Shown piece by piece: positions 23,761 to 32,741 of a DNA stretch of 64,000 nt; within the stretch, counting starts at the first letter, position 1; the number at the start of each line of letters is the position of its first letter. A program made the translations under genes and the position numbers. This DNA comes from Nitrospira sp. (lineage in GTDB: Bacteria > Nitrospirota > Nitrospiria > Nitrospirales > Nitrospiraceae), in the NCBI GenBank assembly GCA_025360665.1, contig JANYBU010000288.1, positions 9,347 to 73,346 of the forward strand. The letters run 5' to 3'. The notes under the pieces were generated by a model, which saw only the letters and a program-made list of their open reading frames with translations, ran no database searches and had not been told where the DNA came from.

Positions 23761-25857
23761 ATGGCGAACGAGACGATGGCCCTCTCCCCAAAGTCGATCA
23801 TTAAGCACCCCGACATTCTGTTGTCGATAGGCGTGGTGTCGGTGATCATGGTCATGCTCCTGCCGCTTCCCCGGTTTCTCTTAGATCTGCTTCTGGCCTT
23901 TAACATTACGGTGTCGGTCATCGTCTTGCTCGTCGCCTTGCAAGTGCGGCGGCCCATCGAATTCTCGGCCTTTCCTTCCGTGCTCTTGATGGTCACACTG
24001 CTGCGCCTGTCCCTCAATATCGCGTCGACACGTCTCATTCTGTTGCACGGCAACGAAGGAGCCAGCGCGGCGGGGGAGGTGATTCGGGCGTTCGGGAATT
24101 TCGTCGTCGGCGGAAACTACACGGTCGGTCTTGTGGTCTTTGCGATCCTTGTCATCATCAATTTTGTCGTCGTGACGAAAGGCGCTGGCCGCGTGGCCGA
24201 AGTGGCGGCGCGGTTCACCTTGGACGCGATGCCTGGTAAACAGATGAGTATCGATGCCGATCTGAATGCCGGCCTGATCAACGAGACGGAAGCGAGGCGG
24301 CGTCGCCGTGAGATCGCAGAAGAAGCCGATTTCTACGGTTCCATGGACGGCGCCAGCAAGTTCGTCCGAGGCGACGCCACGGCGGCGGTCATCATCGTAT
24401 TCGTGAACATCGTCGGCGGATTGGCGATCGGTGTCCTGCAGCAGGGCATGAGTCCCGGCTTGGCCGCGCAAACCTACACGCTTTTGACGGTGGGTGAGGG
24501 CCTTGTCGCACAAATTCCTGCGCTGATCGTCTCGACCGCGGCGGGCATCATTGTGACTCGTGCCGCCTCTGACGGCGATCTCGGGTTCGATATTATGAGG
24601 CAAGTACTGGTGTCGCCGAAGGCGGTGGGAACCGCGGCCGGGATTCTGTTGGCGCTCGGACTCATCCCCGGCCTGCCCCATCTGGCGTTCCTTGGTCTGG
24701 GCGGTGCCGCCGCTTGGTTGTCCTATCGGCTCTCCCGTCAGAACGATCAAGCGGCACCGTCGACGCCGGTTCCTGCGGCGGGCGTCAAGGTGGAAGAGGC
24801 GTCGTCCCACGTCGCACCGTTCGATTTGATGGAAGTCCAGGTCGGCTACGGCCTGATTGGCTTGGTCGAGGGCACGCATGGGACTGCGCTTCTGGAGCGC
24901 ATCAAAGGGCTGCGCAAACAGTTCGCGGAGACGATGGGCTTTCTTCTGCCGCCGATCCATATTCGTGACAATCTACAGTTACGTCCCAACGAGTATGCCG
25001 TCATGCTCAAGGGGGTGGAACTCTCGAAATCCGATGTGTTGCCGTCGCACGTGCTGGCGATCGACCCAGGAACGGCCCAGCGCGGTGTCATCCAGGGTGT
25101 GGCAACGAAGGAACCGGCCTTTGGGTTACCCGCATTATGGGTGCCGGAGTCAATGCGAGAGCAGGCGCAACTGGCCGGCTATACCGTCGTCGATGCCACC
25201 TCGGCCATCGCCACACATTTATCTGAAATCATCAAGCGTCACGGACATGAATTGTTGGGCCGCCAAGAGGTGCAGGCGTTGCTGGACGAGACTGCCAAGG
25301 CTCATCCCAGATTGGTCGAGGAATTGATTCCCACGTTGTTGTCGTTGGGAACGGTGGTGCGTATCCTGGGGAACCTGCTGCGTGAAGGCATTCCGATCCG
25401 CGATCTCCGTTCCATCCTCGAAGCGATCGCGGATCATGCCACGGGGACGAAAGACCCCGAACTCCTCACGGAAATGGCGCGGCAATCGTTGTCGCGCACG
25501 ATCACGCGCCAGCATCAAGCTCCGGACGGCACGCTGCCCGTGATCACGTTGGATCCGAGGCTGGATCGGTCGTTGAACGAGCAGGTCGCGGCGCTTCCGC
25601 AAGGGGGCACGCTAAATTTGGACCCCGGCACCTCCCAGAGGTTGTTGACGGCCCTGAAACAGGCGGCGGAACGAGTCGCGGCTCGAGGCCAGCAGCCGGT
25701 CGTGCTCTGTTCCCCGGCGTTGCGCCGGCATATCCGCCGCTTGACCGACCGGATCCTTCATACGGTGCCGGTGCTGGGCCTCAATGAGATCGATGCGATG
25801 GTCCAGCTGCAATCGCTAGAAACGATCAGGTTGGATGTCGAACTCCCACGACTGTGA
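23761..25857 (+). CDS. flhA: flagellar export protein FlhA
   Basis: 698 residues, full length. Eight membrane helices occupy the first half, including the conserved FHIPEP-family core (LLDLLLAFNITVSVIVLLVALQVRRPIEFSAFPSVLLMVTLLRLSLNIASTRLIL, then FVVVTKGAGRVAEVAARFTLDAMPGKQMSIDADLNAGLI with the proton-path Asp). The C-terminal cytoplasmic domain (residues about 345-698) forms the nonameric ring that docks chaperones and FliI/FliJ. It ends the export block and leads into flhF-flhG-fliA. ATG 23776 is an alternative start. Confidence 0.97.
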   Translation: MANETMALSPKSIIKHPDILLSIGVVSVIMVMLLPLPRFLLDLLLAFNITVSVIVLLVALQVRRPIEFSAFPSVLLMVTLLRLSLNIASTRLILLHGNEGASAAGEVIRAFGNFVVGGNYTVGLVVFAILVIINFVVVTKGAGRVAEVAARFTLDAMPGKQMSIDADLNAGLINETEARRRRREIAEEADFYGSMDGASKFVRGDATAAVIIVFVNIVGGLAIGVLQQGMSPGLAAQTYTLLTVGEGLVAQIPALIVSTAAGIIVTRAASDGDLGFDIMRQVLVSPKAVGTAAGILLALGLIPGLPHLAFLGLGGAAAWLSYRLSRQNDQAAPSTPVPAAGVKVEEASSHVAPFDLMEVQVGYGLIGLVEGTHGTALLERIKGLRKQFAETMGFLLPPIHIRDNLQLRPNEYAVMLKGVELSKSDVLPSHVLAIDPGTAQRGVIQGVATKEPAFGLPALWVPESMREQAQLAGYTVVDATSAIATHLSEIIKRHGHELLGRQEVQALLDETAKAHPRLVEELIPTLLSLGTVVRILGNLLREGIPIRDLRSILEAIADHATGTKDPELLTEMARQSLSRTITRQHQAPDGTLPVITLDPRLDRSLNEQVAALPQGGTLNLDPGTSQRLLTALKQAAERVAARGQQPVVLCSPALRRHIRRLTDRILHTVPVLGLNEIDAMVQLQSLETIRLDVELPRL

Positions 25858-25865
25858 GGTGAGCG

Positions 25866-27218
25866 ATGAAGATTAAATTATTTCATGCCGAAACCATGCA
25901 CGAGGCCATCCGCGACATCAAGGCCGAGTTGGGGCCTGATGCCATCATCCTGTCCACCAAGCGCGTGCGTCAAGGGAGCTTGCCGTTCGGCCTATTCGGC
26001 CGACCGCTGCTGGAAGTAACCGCGGCGACCGATCGTGAGACCCAGGAGTTTGCGCCCCTCTCTCCGCCGACCATGCCTGTGGCTCCGCACGACGTAGGGT
26101 CGGCTGCGCCTACGCAAGTGCCTTCGCCTGTGTTTCAGGATACCCTGAGCGCATTACTCCGTACCTCAGACAGCACCGCGTCTCGCACCAGGCTTGCCGT
26201 CCCCATAGCGGCACCGGTCGCACCGACGCAATCGCGCACTCTGTCGACGGAGCGCGTGCATCGTCTGAAAAACGAACTCTATGATCTGCATCGGCGGCTG
26301 ACCTTTTCCTTGCCCGATGACGCGCCGGCGATCGGCACAGGTTTTCCCGCGCCGATCGCACGGGCCTGCCGTCAGTTGATTACCCAAGGACTGCGCCCTT
26401 CCAGCGCCGAGAGTCTCTGCCTTGCGCTTCATCGCCGGCTCGCGCCGGAGACGGCCTGTTCAGATGGCGAGATTCAGGAGATGCTGCACCTTCTCCTCGT
26501 TGAACCCATTCGGGTCAGTGGGCCCCTCCTGAATCGCGGGGACGAATACAACGTCGTTATGTTCGTTGGCCCGAGTGGGGTTGGCAAGACTACGGCGATC
26601 GTGAAGCTCGCGGCTCACTATCGCCTGGAGGAGCACAAATCAGTCGTGCTGATCACTCTTGATAGCTGTCGCATGGCGGCGGTCGAACACCTCCGCACGT
26701 ATGCGAATGTCTTGGGTATCCCACTCGAAACCGCGCAGACCACGGCCGACGTGATCGACGGCATACGCCGTCATCGCGGAGCCGATCTCATTCTCATCGA
26801 TACGCCAGGGTTTGGTGCAAATGAGACGGCACGGCTCACCAATCTTGGCGGGCTCAAAGACTCGTACGGCCCGATCGAGACGCATCTGGTCTTATCCGCG
26901 AATACGCGCATGCAGGATCTCCGTCGCACGCTGGCGCGGTATGACGTCTGTGCGCCGTCCCGTCTGCTCTTTACCAGGCTGGACGAGACGTTGGAATACG
27001 GGAATCTCTTCGAACTGGCCTACCAGACGACCTTGCCCCTGTCCTATTGGGGAACTGGTCAGCAGGTGCCGGAAGATCTCGAGCTGGCGCAGCCTGGACG
27101 GTTGGCCGATCTGTTGCTTGAGCGTAGTTCTGTCCGCTTCACATCACCAGGCCTCTCGTCATCCATTGAACGCGACTCGGTTGTGTCTTTGGGTGGAACG
27201 ACGCCACAACCAGCGTAG
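25866..27218 (+). CDS. flhF: flagellar biosynthesis GTPase FlhF
   Basis: 450 residues. The short basic N-terminal B domain (MKIKLFHAETMHEAIRDIKAELGPDAIILSTKRVRQG) is followed by a Pro/Thr-rich linker and an SRP-type NG domain: N-domain helices near residues 130-220, G1 loop MFVGPSGVGKTTAIVKLAAHY near residue 235, the ITLDSCRMAAVEHLRTYANVLGIPLE insertion, and G3 LILIDTPGFG. FlhF marks the pole and sets flagellar number and place together with FlhG, encoded next, which stimulates its GTPase. Presence of FlhF and FlhG predicts polar flagellation. Confidence 0.95.
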   Translation: MKIKLFHAETMHEAIRDIKAELGPDAIILSTKRVRQGSLPFGLFGRPLLEVTAATDRETQEFAPLSPPTMPVAPHDVGSAAPTQVPSPVFQDTLSALLRTSDSTASRTRLAVPIAAPVAPTQSRTLSTERVHRLKNELYDLHRRLTFSLPDDAPAIGTGFPAPIARACRQLITQGLRPSSAESLCLALHRRLAPETACSDGEIQEMLHLLLVEPIRVSGPLLNRGDEYNVVMFVGPSGVGKTTAIVKLAAHYRLEEHKSVVLITLDSCRMAAVEHLRTYANVLGIPLETAQTTADVIDGIRRHRGADLILIDTPGFGANETARLTNLGGLKDSYGPIETHLVLSANTRMQDLRRTLARYDVCAPSRLLFTRLDETLEYGNLFELAYQTTLPLSYWGTGQQVPEDLELAQPGRLADLLLERSSVRFTSPGLSSSIERDSVVSLGGTTPQPA

Positions 27219-27232
27219 GAGGGAGGCTCCGC

Positions 27233-28093
27233 ATGAAGAACATGTTCAGCGAACAGGAGGCAGCGATGCCGACAATGGCTCAAGGGAGCCTGTGCACCCA
27301 TGTGATTACAGTGACGAGCGGAAAGGGCGGGGTTGGGAAAACGAATGTGGTCGTCAACCTTGCAGTGGGGTTGGCGCGAACCGGGAAACGAGTGCTGGTA
27401 CTGGATGCGGACTTGGGACTGGGCAATATCGATGTGCTCTTGGGATTGGTGCCTCGGTATACGTTGGAGCATGTCCTGTGTGGATCACACCACCTGTCCG
27501 ACATTATCATCCAAGGTCCGGCTGGAATCCAGGTGTTGCCGGCAGGCTCCGGCCTGCCTCAGCTCACCTCCTTGACCGATTCCCAGCAACTGGTCCTTCA
27601 AAGTGAGCTGGAGCGTGTGGCTGACACCGTGGATGTACTGCTGATCGACACCGGAGCCGGTGTGTCTCCGACTGTCACCTATTTCGCCTCAGCAGCCCAG
27701 GAGACCATCGTCGTCATCTCGCCGGAACCGACGTCCCTGACCGACGCCTATGCGTTGATAAAAGTGCTCTGCCGGCAGCATCGCGAGCGACGATTTAAAG
27801 TGCTGGTCAATATGGTGAAAAGTCAACGCGATGCGACTCAGACATTCCGCAAGATCGATGCGGCAGCGGATCGTTTCCTGCATATCAACCTGGAGTATCT
27901 GGGCTATATCCCGTTCGATGATTACCTGCCGATGGCTGTCCTTCAGCAGAAGGCGGTGACAGAGTGTTTTCCCGGTTCACCCGCCAGCCAAGCTTTTCTC
28001 CAGTTGGCGAAAAAGGTTGCAGAGTGGCCCGATCCTCAGCTGCCGAAGAGTACCATGCAATTCCTGTGGCGCCAATTGATCCACACGTCCTAG
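27233..28093 (+). CDS. flhG: flagellar number regulator FlhG (MinD-like ATPase)
   Basis: 286 residues. A short N-terminal segment with a DQ-like activation peptide region (MFSEQEAAMPTM) precedes a MinD/ParA ATPase with deviant Walker A SGKGGVGKTNVVVNLAVGLA (residues about 29-48), the LDADLGLGNIDVLLG block and LLIDTGAGVSPTV. FlhG (FleN/YlxH) restrains flagellar number, activates the FlhF GTPase and in many polar species also inhibits FleQ, so it may feed back on the activator truncated at the window start. The C-terminus ends with a membrane-targeting-like amphipathic helix. fliA follows after 42 bases. Confidence 0.94.
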   Translation: MKNMFSEQEAAMPTMAQGSLCTHVITVTSGKGGVGKTNVVVNLAVGLARTGKRVLVLDADLGLGNIDVLLGLVPRYTLEHVLCGSHHLSDIIIQGPAGIQVLPAGSGLPQLTSLTDSQQLVLQSELERVADTVDVLLIDTGAGVSPTVTYFASAAQETIVVISPEPTSLTDAYALIKVLCRQHRERRFKVLVNMVKSQRDATQTFRKIDAAADRFLHINLEYLGYIPFDDYLPMAVLQQKAVTECFPGSPASQAFLQLAKKVAEWPDPQLPKSTMQFLWRQLIHTS

Positions 28094-28135
28094 AGGGATT
28101 CCCATGTTGATACGAACACAGAAAGCATACTGATT

Positions 28136-28885
28136 ATGGATAATATTGCAACACAACCAAGTCGAGCGGTAGGCCCCGCACTCGAAGTGCAGCGTGAACG
28201 GATCATCAAAGAGTTCGCGCATATTGTGAAGGCGATGGCCCATCGTCTGGCCTTCCGCTTGCCGGCCTATATGGACGCGGAAGACCTCGTCTCAGTCGGC
28301 GTCATTGGATTGATGGATGCGATGGATAAGTACGACCCTACTCGGGAAGCCAAGTTTAAGACCTATGCGGAGTTTCGTATTCGGGGTGCCATGCTGGATG
28401 AAATTCGTTCCATGGACTGGATTCCTCGTTCGGTTCACGAGCGTGTCTCGTTGTTGCAACGCACGCACACCGAGCTCATGAACAGACTCGGCCGACCACC
28501 GACAGATGAGGAAGTCGCGGCACAATTAAAGATGACCCAAGTCGAGCTCGACGATTTTCTTTCGCGCGCGCGCGGAGCTGTGCTGGTCAGTTTGGACGAT
28601 ATCCAGGTGAACGAACCGGACGGGCAGAAGATTCTCACCATGCTCGCCGACACACGTCAGCCCGACCCGCTCGCCACCATGCTCGGTGAACGGGTACGCA
28701 CGACGGTGACCAATGCGATCCAGCAATTGCCGGAGAAGGAACGTCTCGTGCTCACCCTGTACTACTATGAAGAGCTCACGATGAAGGAAATCGGCCGCAT
28801 TCTGAAAGTCACAGAATCTCGCGTGTGTCAGATCCATACCAAAGCGGTCTTGCACCTCAAGGGGAGCCTTCACGTGCTGCGATGA
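28136..28885 (+). CDS. fliA: flagellar sigma factor FliA (sigma-28)
   Basis: 249 residues. Regions 2 to 4 of a sigma-28 factor are intact: region 2 (HRLAFRLPAYMDAEDLVSVGVIGLMDAMDKYDPTREAKFKTYAEFRIRGAMLDEIRSMDWIPRSV), region 3 (LMNRLGRPPTDEEVAAQLKM) and region 4 HTH (LPEKERLVLTLYYYEELTMKEIGRILKVTESRVCQIHTKAVLHLKG). It directs late flagellar transcription and is held by FlgM (encoded at 35388). Six matching promoter sites are visible elsewhere in the window, giving a readable set of target genes. It ends the flhA-F-G-fliA run and is followed by a strong hairpin. Confidence 0.97.
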   Translation: MDNIATQPSRAVGPALEVQRERIIKEFAHIVKAMAHRLAFRLPAYMDAEDLVSVGVIGLMDAMDKYDPTREAKFKTYAEFRIRGAMLDEIRSMDWIPRSVHERVSLLQRTHTELMNRLGRPPTDEEVAAQLKMTQVELDDFLSRARGAVLVSLDDIQVNEPDGQKILTMLADTRQPDPLATMLGERVRTTVTNAIQQLPEKERLVLTLYYYEELTMKEIGRILKVTESRVCQIHTKAVLHLKGSLHVLR

Positions 28886-28898
28886 GTGCCGACCTGCC

Positions 28899-28936
28899 GC
28901 TCCCCCGTGCCTACCGTGATGGTGGCGTGGGGGAGC
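28899..28936 (+). terminator. strong hairpin after fliA
   Basis: GCTCCCCCGTGCC (28899-28911) pairs with GGCGTGGGGGAGC (28924-28936) along 13 pairs, including two G-T wobbles, with a 12-base loop. No U-run follows, so it is either a weak or Rho-aided terminator or a 3' stabilising hairpin. Confidence 0.55.
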
Positions 28937-28988
28937 CGTAGTGTTCGTTCGATGCCGCTGTTGCTCGTTGCGCTGTGTCCCTCGGCCC

Positions 28989-29015
28989 TCAAGTCCTCCT
29001 GCCATCAGCCGAAAC
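28989..29015 (+). promoter_or_regulatory. sigma-28 promoter upstream of GGDEF-like gene
   Basis: TCAA (28989-28992), 15 bases, then GCCGAAAC (29008-29015). This matches the FliA layout TAAA-N15-GCCGATAA in spacing and in most positions. It sits directly after fliA; the expected start is near 29022. Confidence 0.6.
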
Positions 29016-29067
29016 AGTCAGTGGTTGATTGTTCACTGACACGTATTCGGAATCCTTGACGATCCAC

Positions 29068-29835
29068 ATGCCCGCGTACATTGAACGGTTCTTGTCTCCT
29101 TCGAATGCCATGTTGGCAGGTGAGGGGGTGGGTGCTATGGCCATGTCTCCTTTTCTACTGGGCCTCATCGGGCTCTGCCTTCTCAGTCTCCTGATCCTGG
29201 GAGGACTGTGGCTCAAAGGCCAACATCCGAAGCATGGATTCCGTCGCGGTAGGTCTACGGAGAAACCTATAGAGATGTCATCAACCTATGACAGCGTGAC
29301 GGGCTTGCCTACCAGACGGTTGTTCGGGACGTTACTCGAACAATCGGTCGGTCGTGCCGCAAAAACCGGACGATCCATCGCGCTGCTCGTGGTAGAGCTG
29401 GAACACTTTCGGATGGTGGCAGAGAGTCAAGGCCAAGCGAATAGCAATGTGCTCGTTCGCGTCCAGGCAGCCAGGGTCAAGGGCGTCTTGCGTTCCACGG
29501 AAACGATCGGGCGGCTGGCGCAGGATCAATTCGCGATGATTCTCGACAACCTCACTTCCCCTGATGAGGTAACGGCCATTGTGGCGAAACTGCAGGCGAC
29601 GGTGGGGCTACCTCTCACCTTGGACGGACATGAGCTGTTCCTGACCTGCCGGATTGGTGTCGCACTGTACCCGGAGGATGCCAGGGAACATGAGGGGTTG
29701 ATCACACAGGCCATCCAAGCAGTGAGGACAGCGAAGTCTGAGGGGCAGGCCGTTCGATTTACCTCGCCCACCGTTTCGTCAGCCGCCTCTCAGTCAATCC
29801 CCGTGGCGTCCTCATTCGTCGATCTTCGCCCCTAA
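29068..29835 (+). CDS. membrane-anchored degenerate GGDEF-domain protein
   Basis: About 255 residues. One membrane helix near the N-terminus (FLLGLIGLCLLSLLILGGLWL) precedes a diguanylate-cyclase-like fold beginning YDSVTGLPTRRLFGTLLEQS. The catalytic GGDEF loop is replaced: the site reads RLAQDQFAMIL (motif bases 29518-29532), so neither the GG pair nor the DEF acids remain. Cyclase activity is therefore unlikely; a binding or scaffold role is inference. A sigma-28 promoter lies upstream. ATG 29137, behind a better ribosome site (GAGGGGG), is an alternative start that would put the membrane helix at the very N-terminus; TTG 29029 also lies in frame. Confidence 0.8.
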   Translation: MPAYIERFLSPSNAMLAGEGVGAMAMSPFLLGLIGLCLLSLLILGGLWLKGQHPKHGFRRGRSTEKPIEMSSTYDSVTGLPTRRLFGTLLEQSVGRAAKTGRSIALLVVELEHFRMVAESQGQANSNVLVRVQAARVKGVLRSTETIGRLAQDQFAMILDNLTSPDEVTAIVAKLQATVGLPLTLDGHELFLTCRIGVALYPEDAREHEGLITQAIQAVRTAKSEGQAVRFTSPTVSSAASQSIPVASSFVDLRP

Positions 29836-30246
29836 CGCTCCTATTCATGCGCGTGTCTGTTGCATTCGACGGGACGCGCGAAGGTGAACGGTTCGAGGTT
29901 GAAGCTCCAGGCTTCCTAAACCTCGAACCCAGAACTCCGAACATCGAACTGCGGCCATGCATGATCCAGTTCTCCTGTCTATCTTGCGCGTTCCGCCTTT
30001 CTTGCCGCCGCTAACCCGTAATATTTTTCCCACTCCGGCAATATTTTCCTAGCCCTGCTTATCCATCCCGCATTTTTCCCTCGATGACCGCCGGATCCAT
30101 TTGAACGCTGCTCGTGCCATCGCATGGAATTCACAGTGCATGGACTGGCTGGCCGCTCACGTGACTTGCTGAACAACAGGCGGCAGACAGATGGCATGCA
30201 TGTTGCGATATGGCTTGGCGTCATCGCCACGCAAGGAGCTACAGAG
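29836..30246. other. gene-free stretch upstream of flgF
   Basis: 411 bases without a supported gene. It contains GAAC/TTCG-rich short inverted segments (about 29880-29955, words GGTTCGAGGTTGAAG and CCTCGAACCC), resembling the intergenic elements seen at 41697 and 48339, and a sigma-54 promoter at 30192-30207. The frame of flgF is open back to 30124 but that part lies upstream of the promoter. Confidence 0.5.
30192..30207 (+). promoter_or_regulatory. sigma-54 promoter for flgF operon
   Basis: TGGCATGCATGTTGCG places GG at 30193-30194 and GC at 30205-30206, ten bases apart, with TGGCA and TTGC both intact. Predicted start about 30218, 29 bases before the flgF ATG. Confidence 0.78.
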
Positions 30247-31017
30247 ATGAATCGAGCAATCTATCCCATTCTTTCCGGCGCATTGGCGCAAGAGCGCCAG
30301 ATGCAGGTCTTCGCCAATAATATGGCGAACGTCAATACTGCCGGATTCAAACAGGATGACCAGGCCTTTACATCCGTCATGGCCCGTGCCCAGGTGTCGG
30401 GGTCGGCGCTGGCGAATCCGGTCGGGTTCGGTCAGCAGATAGGCGTGCGACCGGCTGGTTCAGCCGAGAGGGTTTTCGTCGCGCCCCATGCCATGCACAC
30501 GTCGTTCGAGGCAGGCCGGATCAGAATCACCGGGAATCCTCTCGATACGGCAATTCAGGGGAGCGGATTTTTTGAGGTGAAGACGCCTCAGGGAGTTCGC
30601 TATACCAGGAACGGCATGTTCTCGCTGGACTCGCAACGCCGGTTGGTCACGAATCTGGGATATCCGGTGATGGGCACAAAGGGAGAAATCAAGGTGCCGC
30701 CTGGCACGATCGAGGTCAGTGCGCAAGGGGCGATTAATGTTGATGGACAACCGGTCGCGACGATCAAGGTGATGGAGTTTCCTGACGACCGAATGCCGCA
30801 GAAAAATCCAGAAGGGTTTCTGTCATTGGACAACGGCAAGCTGGCCAAGAACCCACAAATCCAGGCGGGGCATATCGAGGAGTCGAACGTCAATTCGGTC
30901 GGCGAGATGGTCAAGATGATCCAGGGAATGCGGAATTATGAGTCGAGCCAGAAGCTGATTCAGACCATCGACCACATGGCGGAAATTGCCATTCAGGATG
31001 TCGGGAAGGTGCTGTAA
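30247..31017 (+). CDS. flgF: flagellar basal-body rod protein FlgF
   Basis: 256 residues from ATG 30247. N-terminal signature IYPILSGALAQERQMQVFANNMANVNTAGFKQDDQAF, core FlgE/F/G segment NPLDTAIQGSGFFEVKTPQGVRYTRNGMFSLDSQRRLVTNLGYPVMG, and C-terminal helix HIEESNVNSVGEMVKMIQGMRNYESSQKLIQTIDHMAEIAIQDVGKVL. FlgF is a proximal rod subunit. An upstream in-frame ATG at 30124 is rejected because the sigma-54 promoter lies between and the extra 41 residues look non-homologous. It is followed by flgG, flgA, flgH and flgI. Confidence 0.94.
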   Translation: MNRAIYPILSGALAQERQMQVFANNMANVNTAGFKQDDQAFTSVMARAQVSGSALANPVGFGQQIGVRPAGSAERVFVAPHAMHTSFEAGRIRITGNPLDTAIQGSGFFEVKTPQGVRYTRNGMFSLDSQRRLVTNLGYPVMGTKGEIKVPPGTIEVSAQGAINVDGQPVATIKVMEFPDDRMPQKNPEGFLSLDNGKLAKNPQIQAGHIEESNVNSVGEMVKMIQGMRNYESSQKLIQTIDHMAEIAIQDVGKVL

Positions 31018-31023
31018 GACCGT

Positions 31024-31082
31024 AAGCGTATCTCGTTGCGCGTTGTTTGTCAGATTCGGAAGAACGCGCCTCACGCTTCACG
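31024..31082. repeat. small palindromic intergenic element (flgF-flgG)
   Basis: This 59-base element is bounded by AAGCGT at the left and ACGCTT at the right. Its left 13 bases (AAGCGTATCTCGT) and its right 10 bases (ACGCTTCACG) also occur in the larger element at 41697-41830, so it looks like a shorter member of the same family. Confidence 0.6.
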
Positions 31083-31109
31083 AACCATGAGAGACGTAGG
31101 AGGGTTTCT

Positions 31110-31901
31110 ATGATTCGAGCCATGTGGACGGCGGCCACCGGAATGACTGCCCAGCAGATCAACGTTGACACCATTGCCAATAACCTGGCGAACGTCAATA
31201 CTAACGCGTTCAAGCGAAGCAGGGCGGAGTTTGCCGACTTGCTCTACCAAACCACTCGGCTCCCTGGGACGAGCGCATCGAACGTCGGGGTCTTTCCTGT
31301 CGGGATCCAGGTCGGCGCAGGGGTTCGTCCCGTCACAGTGGCGAAAGAGTGGATTCAGGGCAACATGCGCCAGACCAACAACGACCTGGATCTCGCGATC
31401 GATGGGGCGGGATTTTTTCAAGTCCAGCGCTCTGACGGCTCGGTCATGTACACCCGGAACGGCTCGTTCAAGCGGGACAATACCGGGAACCTAGTGACGG
31501 GAGACGGAGACATGCTCAATCCCGTGATCACCATTCCATCCGGCGCGCTCTCGATCTCCATCGGCCAGGACGGGACGGTGTCTGCGCTGTTGCCCGGCGT
31601 CACGCAGGCTTCGCAGGTCGGTCAGATTCAGCTGACCCGGTTCGATAACCCATCAGGACTCGTGGCGATGGGGAGCAATCTGTTTCTCGACAGTTTCGCA
31701 TCCGGCCCTCCGCTCCAAGGGACTGGTGGCTTCACAACGGGTTTTGGAACTGTGCAGCAGGGATTTCTGGAAAGTTCGAACGTCAATTTGGCAGAAGACA
31801 TGGTGAATATGATCATCGCCCAACGCAGCTATGAGGTGAACTCAAAAACCATTCAAGCTGCGGACGAAATGATGTCGATCGCGAACAATCTCAGACGGTA
31901 A
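31110..31901 (+). CDS. flgG: flagellar distal rod protein FlgG
   Basis: 263 residues from ATG 31110 with AGGAGGG about 7 bases upstream. MIRAMWTAATGMTAQQINVDTIANNLANVNTNAFKRSRAEFADLLYQT is a textbook FlgG N-terminus; the central DLDLAIDGAGFFQVQRSDGSVMYTRNGSFKRD and the C-terminal GFLESSNVNLAEDMVNMIIAQRSYEVNSKTIQAADEMMSIANNLRR complete it. FlgG forms the long distal rod that passes the L and P rings, whose genes follow. Confidence 0.96.
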   Translation: MIRAMWTAATGMTAQQINVDTIANNLANVNTNAFKRSRAEFADLLYQTTRLPGTSASNVGVFPVGIQVGAGVRPVTVAKEWIQGNMRQTNNDLDLAIDGAGFFQVQRSDGSVMYTRNGSFKRDNTGNLVTGDGDMLNPVITIPSGALSISIGQDGTVSALLPGVTQASQVGQIQLTRFDNPSGLVAMGSNLFLDSFASGPPLQGTGGFTTGFGTVQQGFLESSNVNLAEDMVNMIIAQRSYEVNSKTIQAADEMMSIANNLRR

Positions 31902-31937
31902 GAGAGATCGCCTGTCACGTACAGAGGAGCTTCCGAT

Positions 31938-32741
31938 ATGAAATCACGACGTCTGTATGCATTGGTTTTGCTGACACTCATCCTCGCCAGTCCCTATCCT
32001 GCGCGCGCGGAATCTGTCGATCGTGTCTCTTCAGCGGTGCGTGTGGCGCAGGGGTCTGAGTTCCGCGCCATGAAGCGTGGCCCTGCTCTCGCCCCAGCGG
32101 TTCACCAGTTGCACCCAGACGACATTCAACGAAGCATCCTGCGTTTTCTTGAGCAGGAAATGGCGGGACAGGTGCGCGCGATTCATGCCACGATGGTGGA
32201 CCCGCAAGAACCGATCCAGGTACCGCCCGGCAGCATGGGATTGACGATCACCCCGCACGGACTTGACGAGGGCCTCGGGCGTCGGACCTTTCATGTTCAG
32301 ATCAATGCGAACGGCAGGCCGTGGCAGACGATCGATGCCACCGCGGATATCGGGGCATCCGTCGATGCCGTCGTGCCGATCAGGGTCATCAAGGTTGACG
32401 ATCTGATCGACGCGGAGGACGTGACCATCCAGCGAATCAAACTGAGAGAGTTAAACCATCAGTTGGCGACAAACCTGAACGATGTCATTGGGAGAAGTGC
32501 GGCGCGTCCGTTGCCGGCCAACATGCCGATTCGTTTGGGGACGGTCAAGAATCCCTACGCCGTTCGCAAGGGCGATCGTGTGGCCATTGAGGCGAGGCAC
32601 GGGGGCCTCTCGATTCAGGTGACCGGCGTGACCAAGTCGAATGGAGAGCTCGGCCAGTCCATTACGGTGGCCAACGTTGATTCCGGTAAAGAATTGCGCG
32701 CGAAGATTGTCGCGCCGGGAGTCGTGCGTGTTGAGTATTAG
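31938..32741 (+). CDS. flgA: flagellar P-ring assembly chaperone FlgA
   Basis: 267 residues with an N-terminal signal peptide (LYALVLLTLILASPYPARA). The C-terminal half is the SAF/FlgA domain (VVPIRVIKVDDLIDAEDVTIQRIKL... VIGRSAARPLPANMPIRLGTVKNPYAVRKGDRVAIEARHGGLSIQVTGVTKSNGELGQSITVANVDSGKELRAKIVAPGVVRVEY). FlgA is a periplasmic chaperone for FlgI. The P and L rings encoded downstream imply a Gram-negative envelope. GAGGAG precedes the ATG; flgH overlaps its end. Confidence 0.93.
   Translation: MKSRRLYALVLLTLILASPYPARAESVDRVSSAVRVAQGSEFRAMKRGPALAPAVHQLHPDDIQRSILRFLEQEMAGQVRAIHATMVDPQEPIQVPPGSMGLTITPHGLDEGLGRRTFHVQINANGRPWQTIDATADIGASVDAVVPIRVIKVDDLIDAEDVTIQRIKLRELNHQLATNLNDVIGRSAARPLPANMPIRLGTVKNPYAVRKGDRVAIEARHGGLSIQVTGVTKSNGELGQSITVANVDSGKELRAKIVAPGVVRVEY

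Noticed and set aside
23881..24960. 359-codon antisense ORF over flhA
   Set aside because: Its His/Arg/Asp-rich translation is the shadow of a GC-rich membrane-protein gene; flhA is certain.
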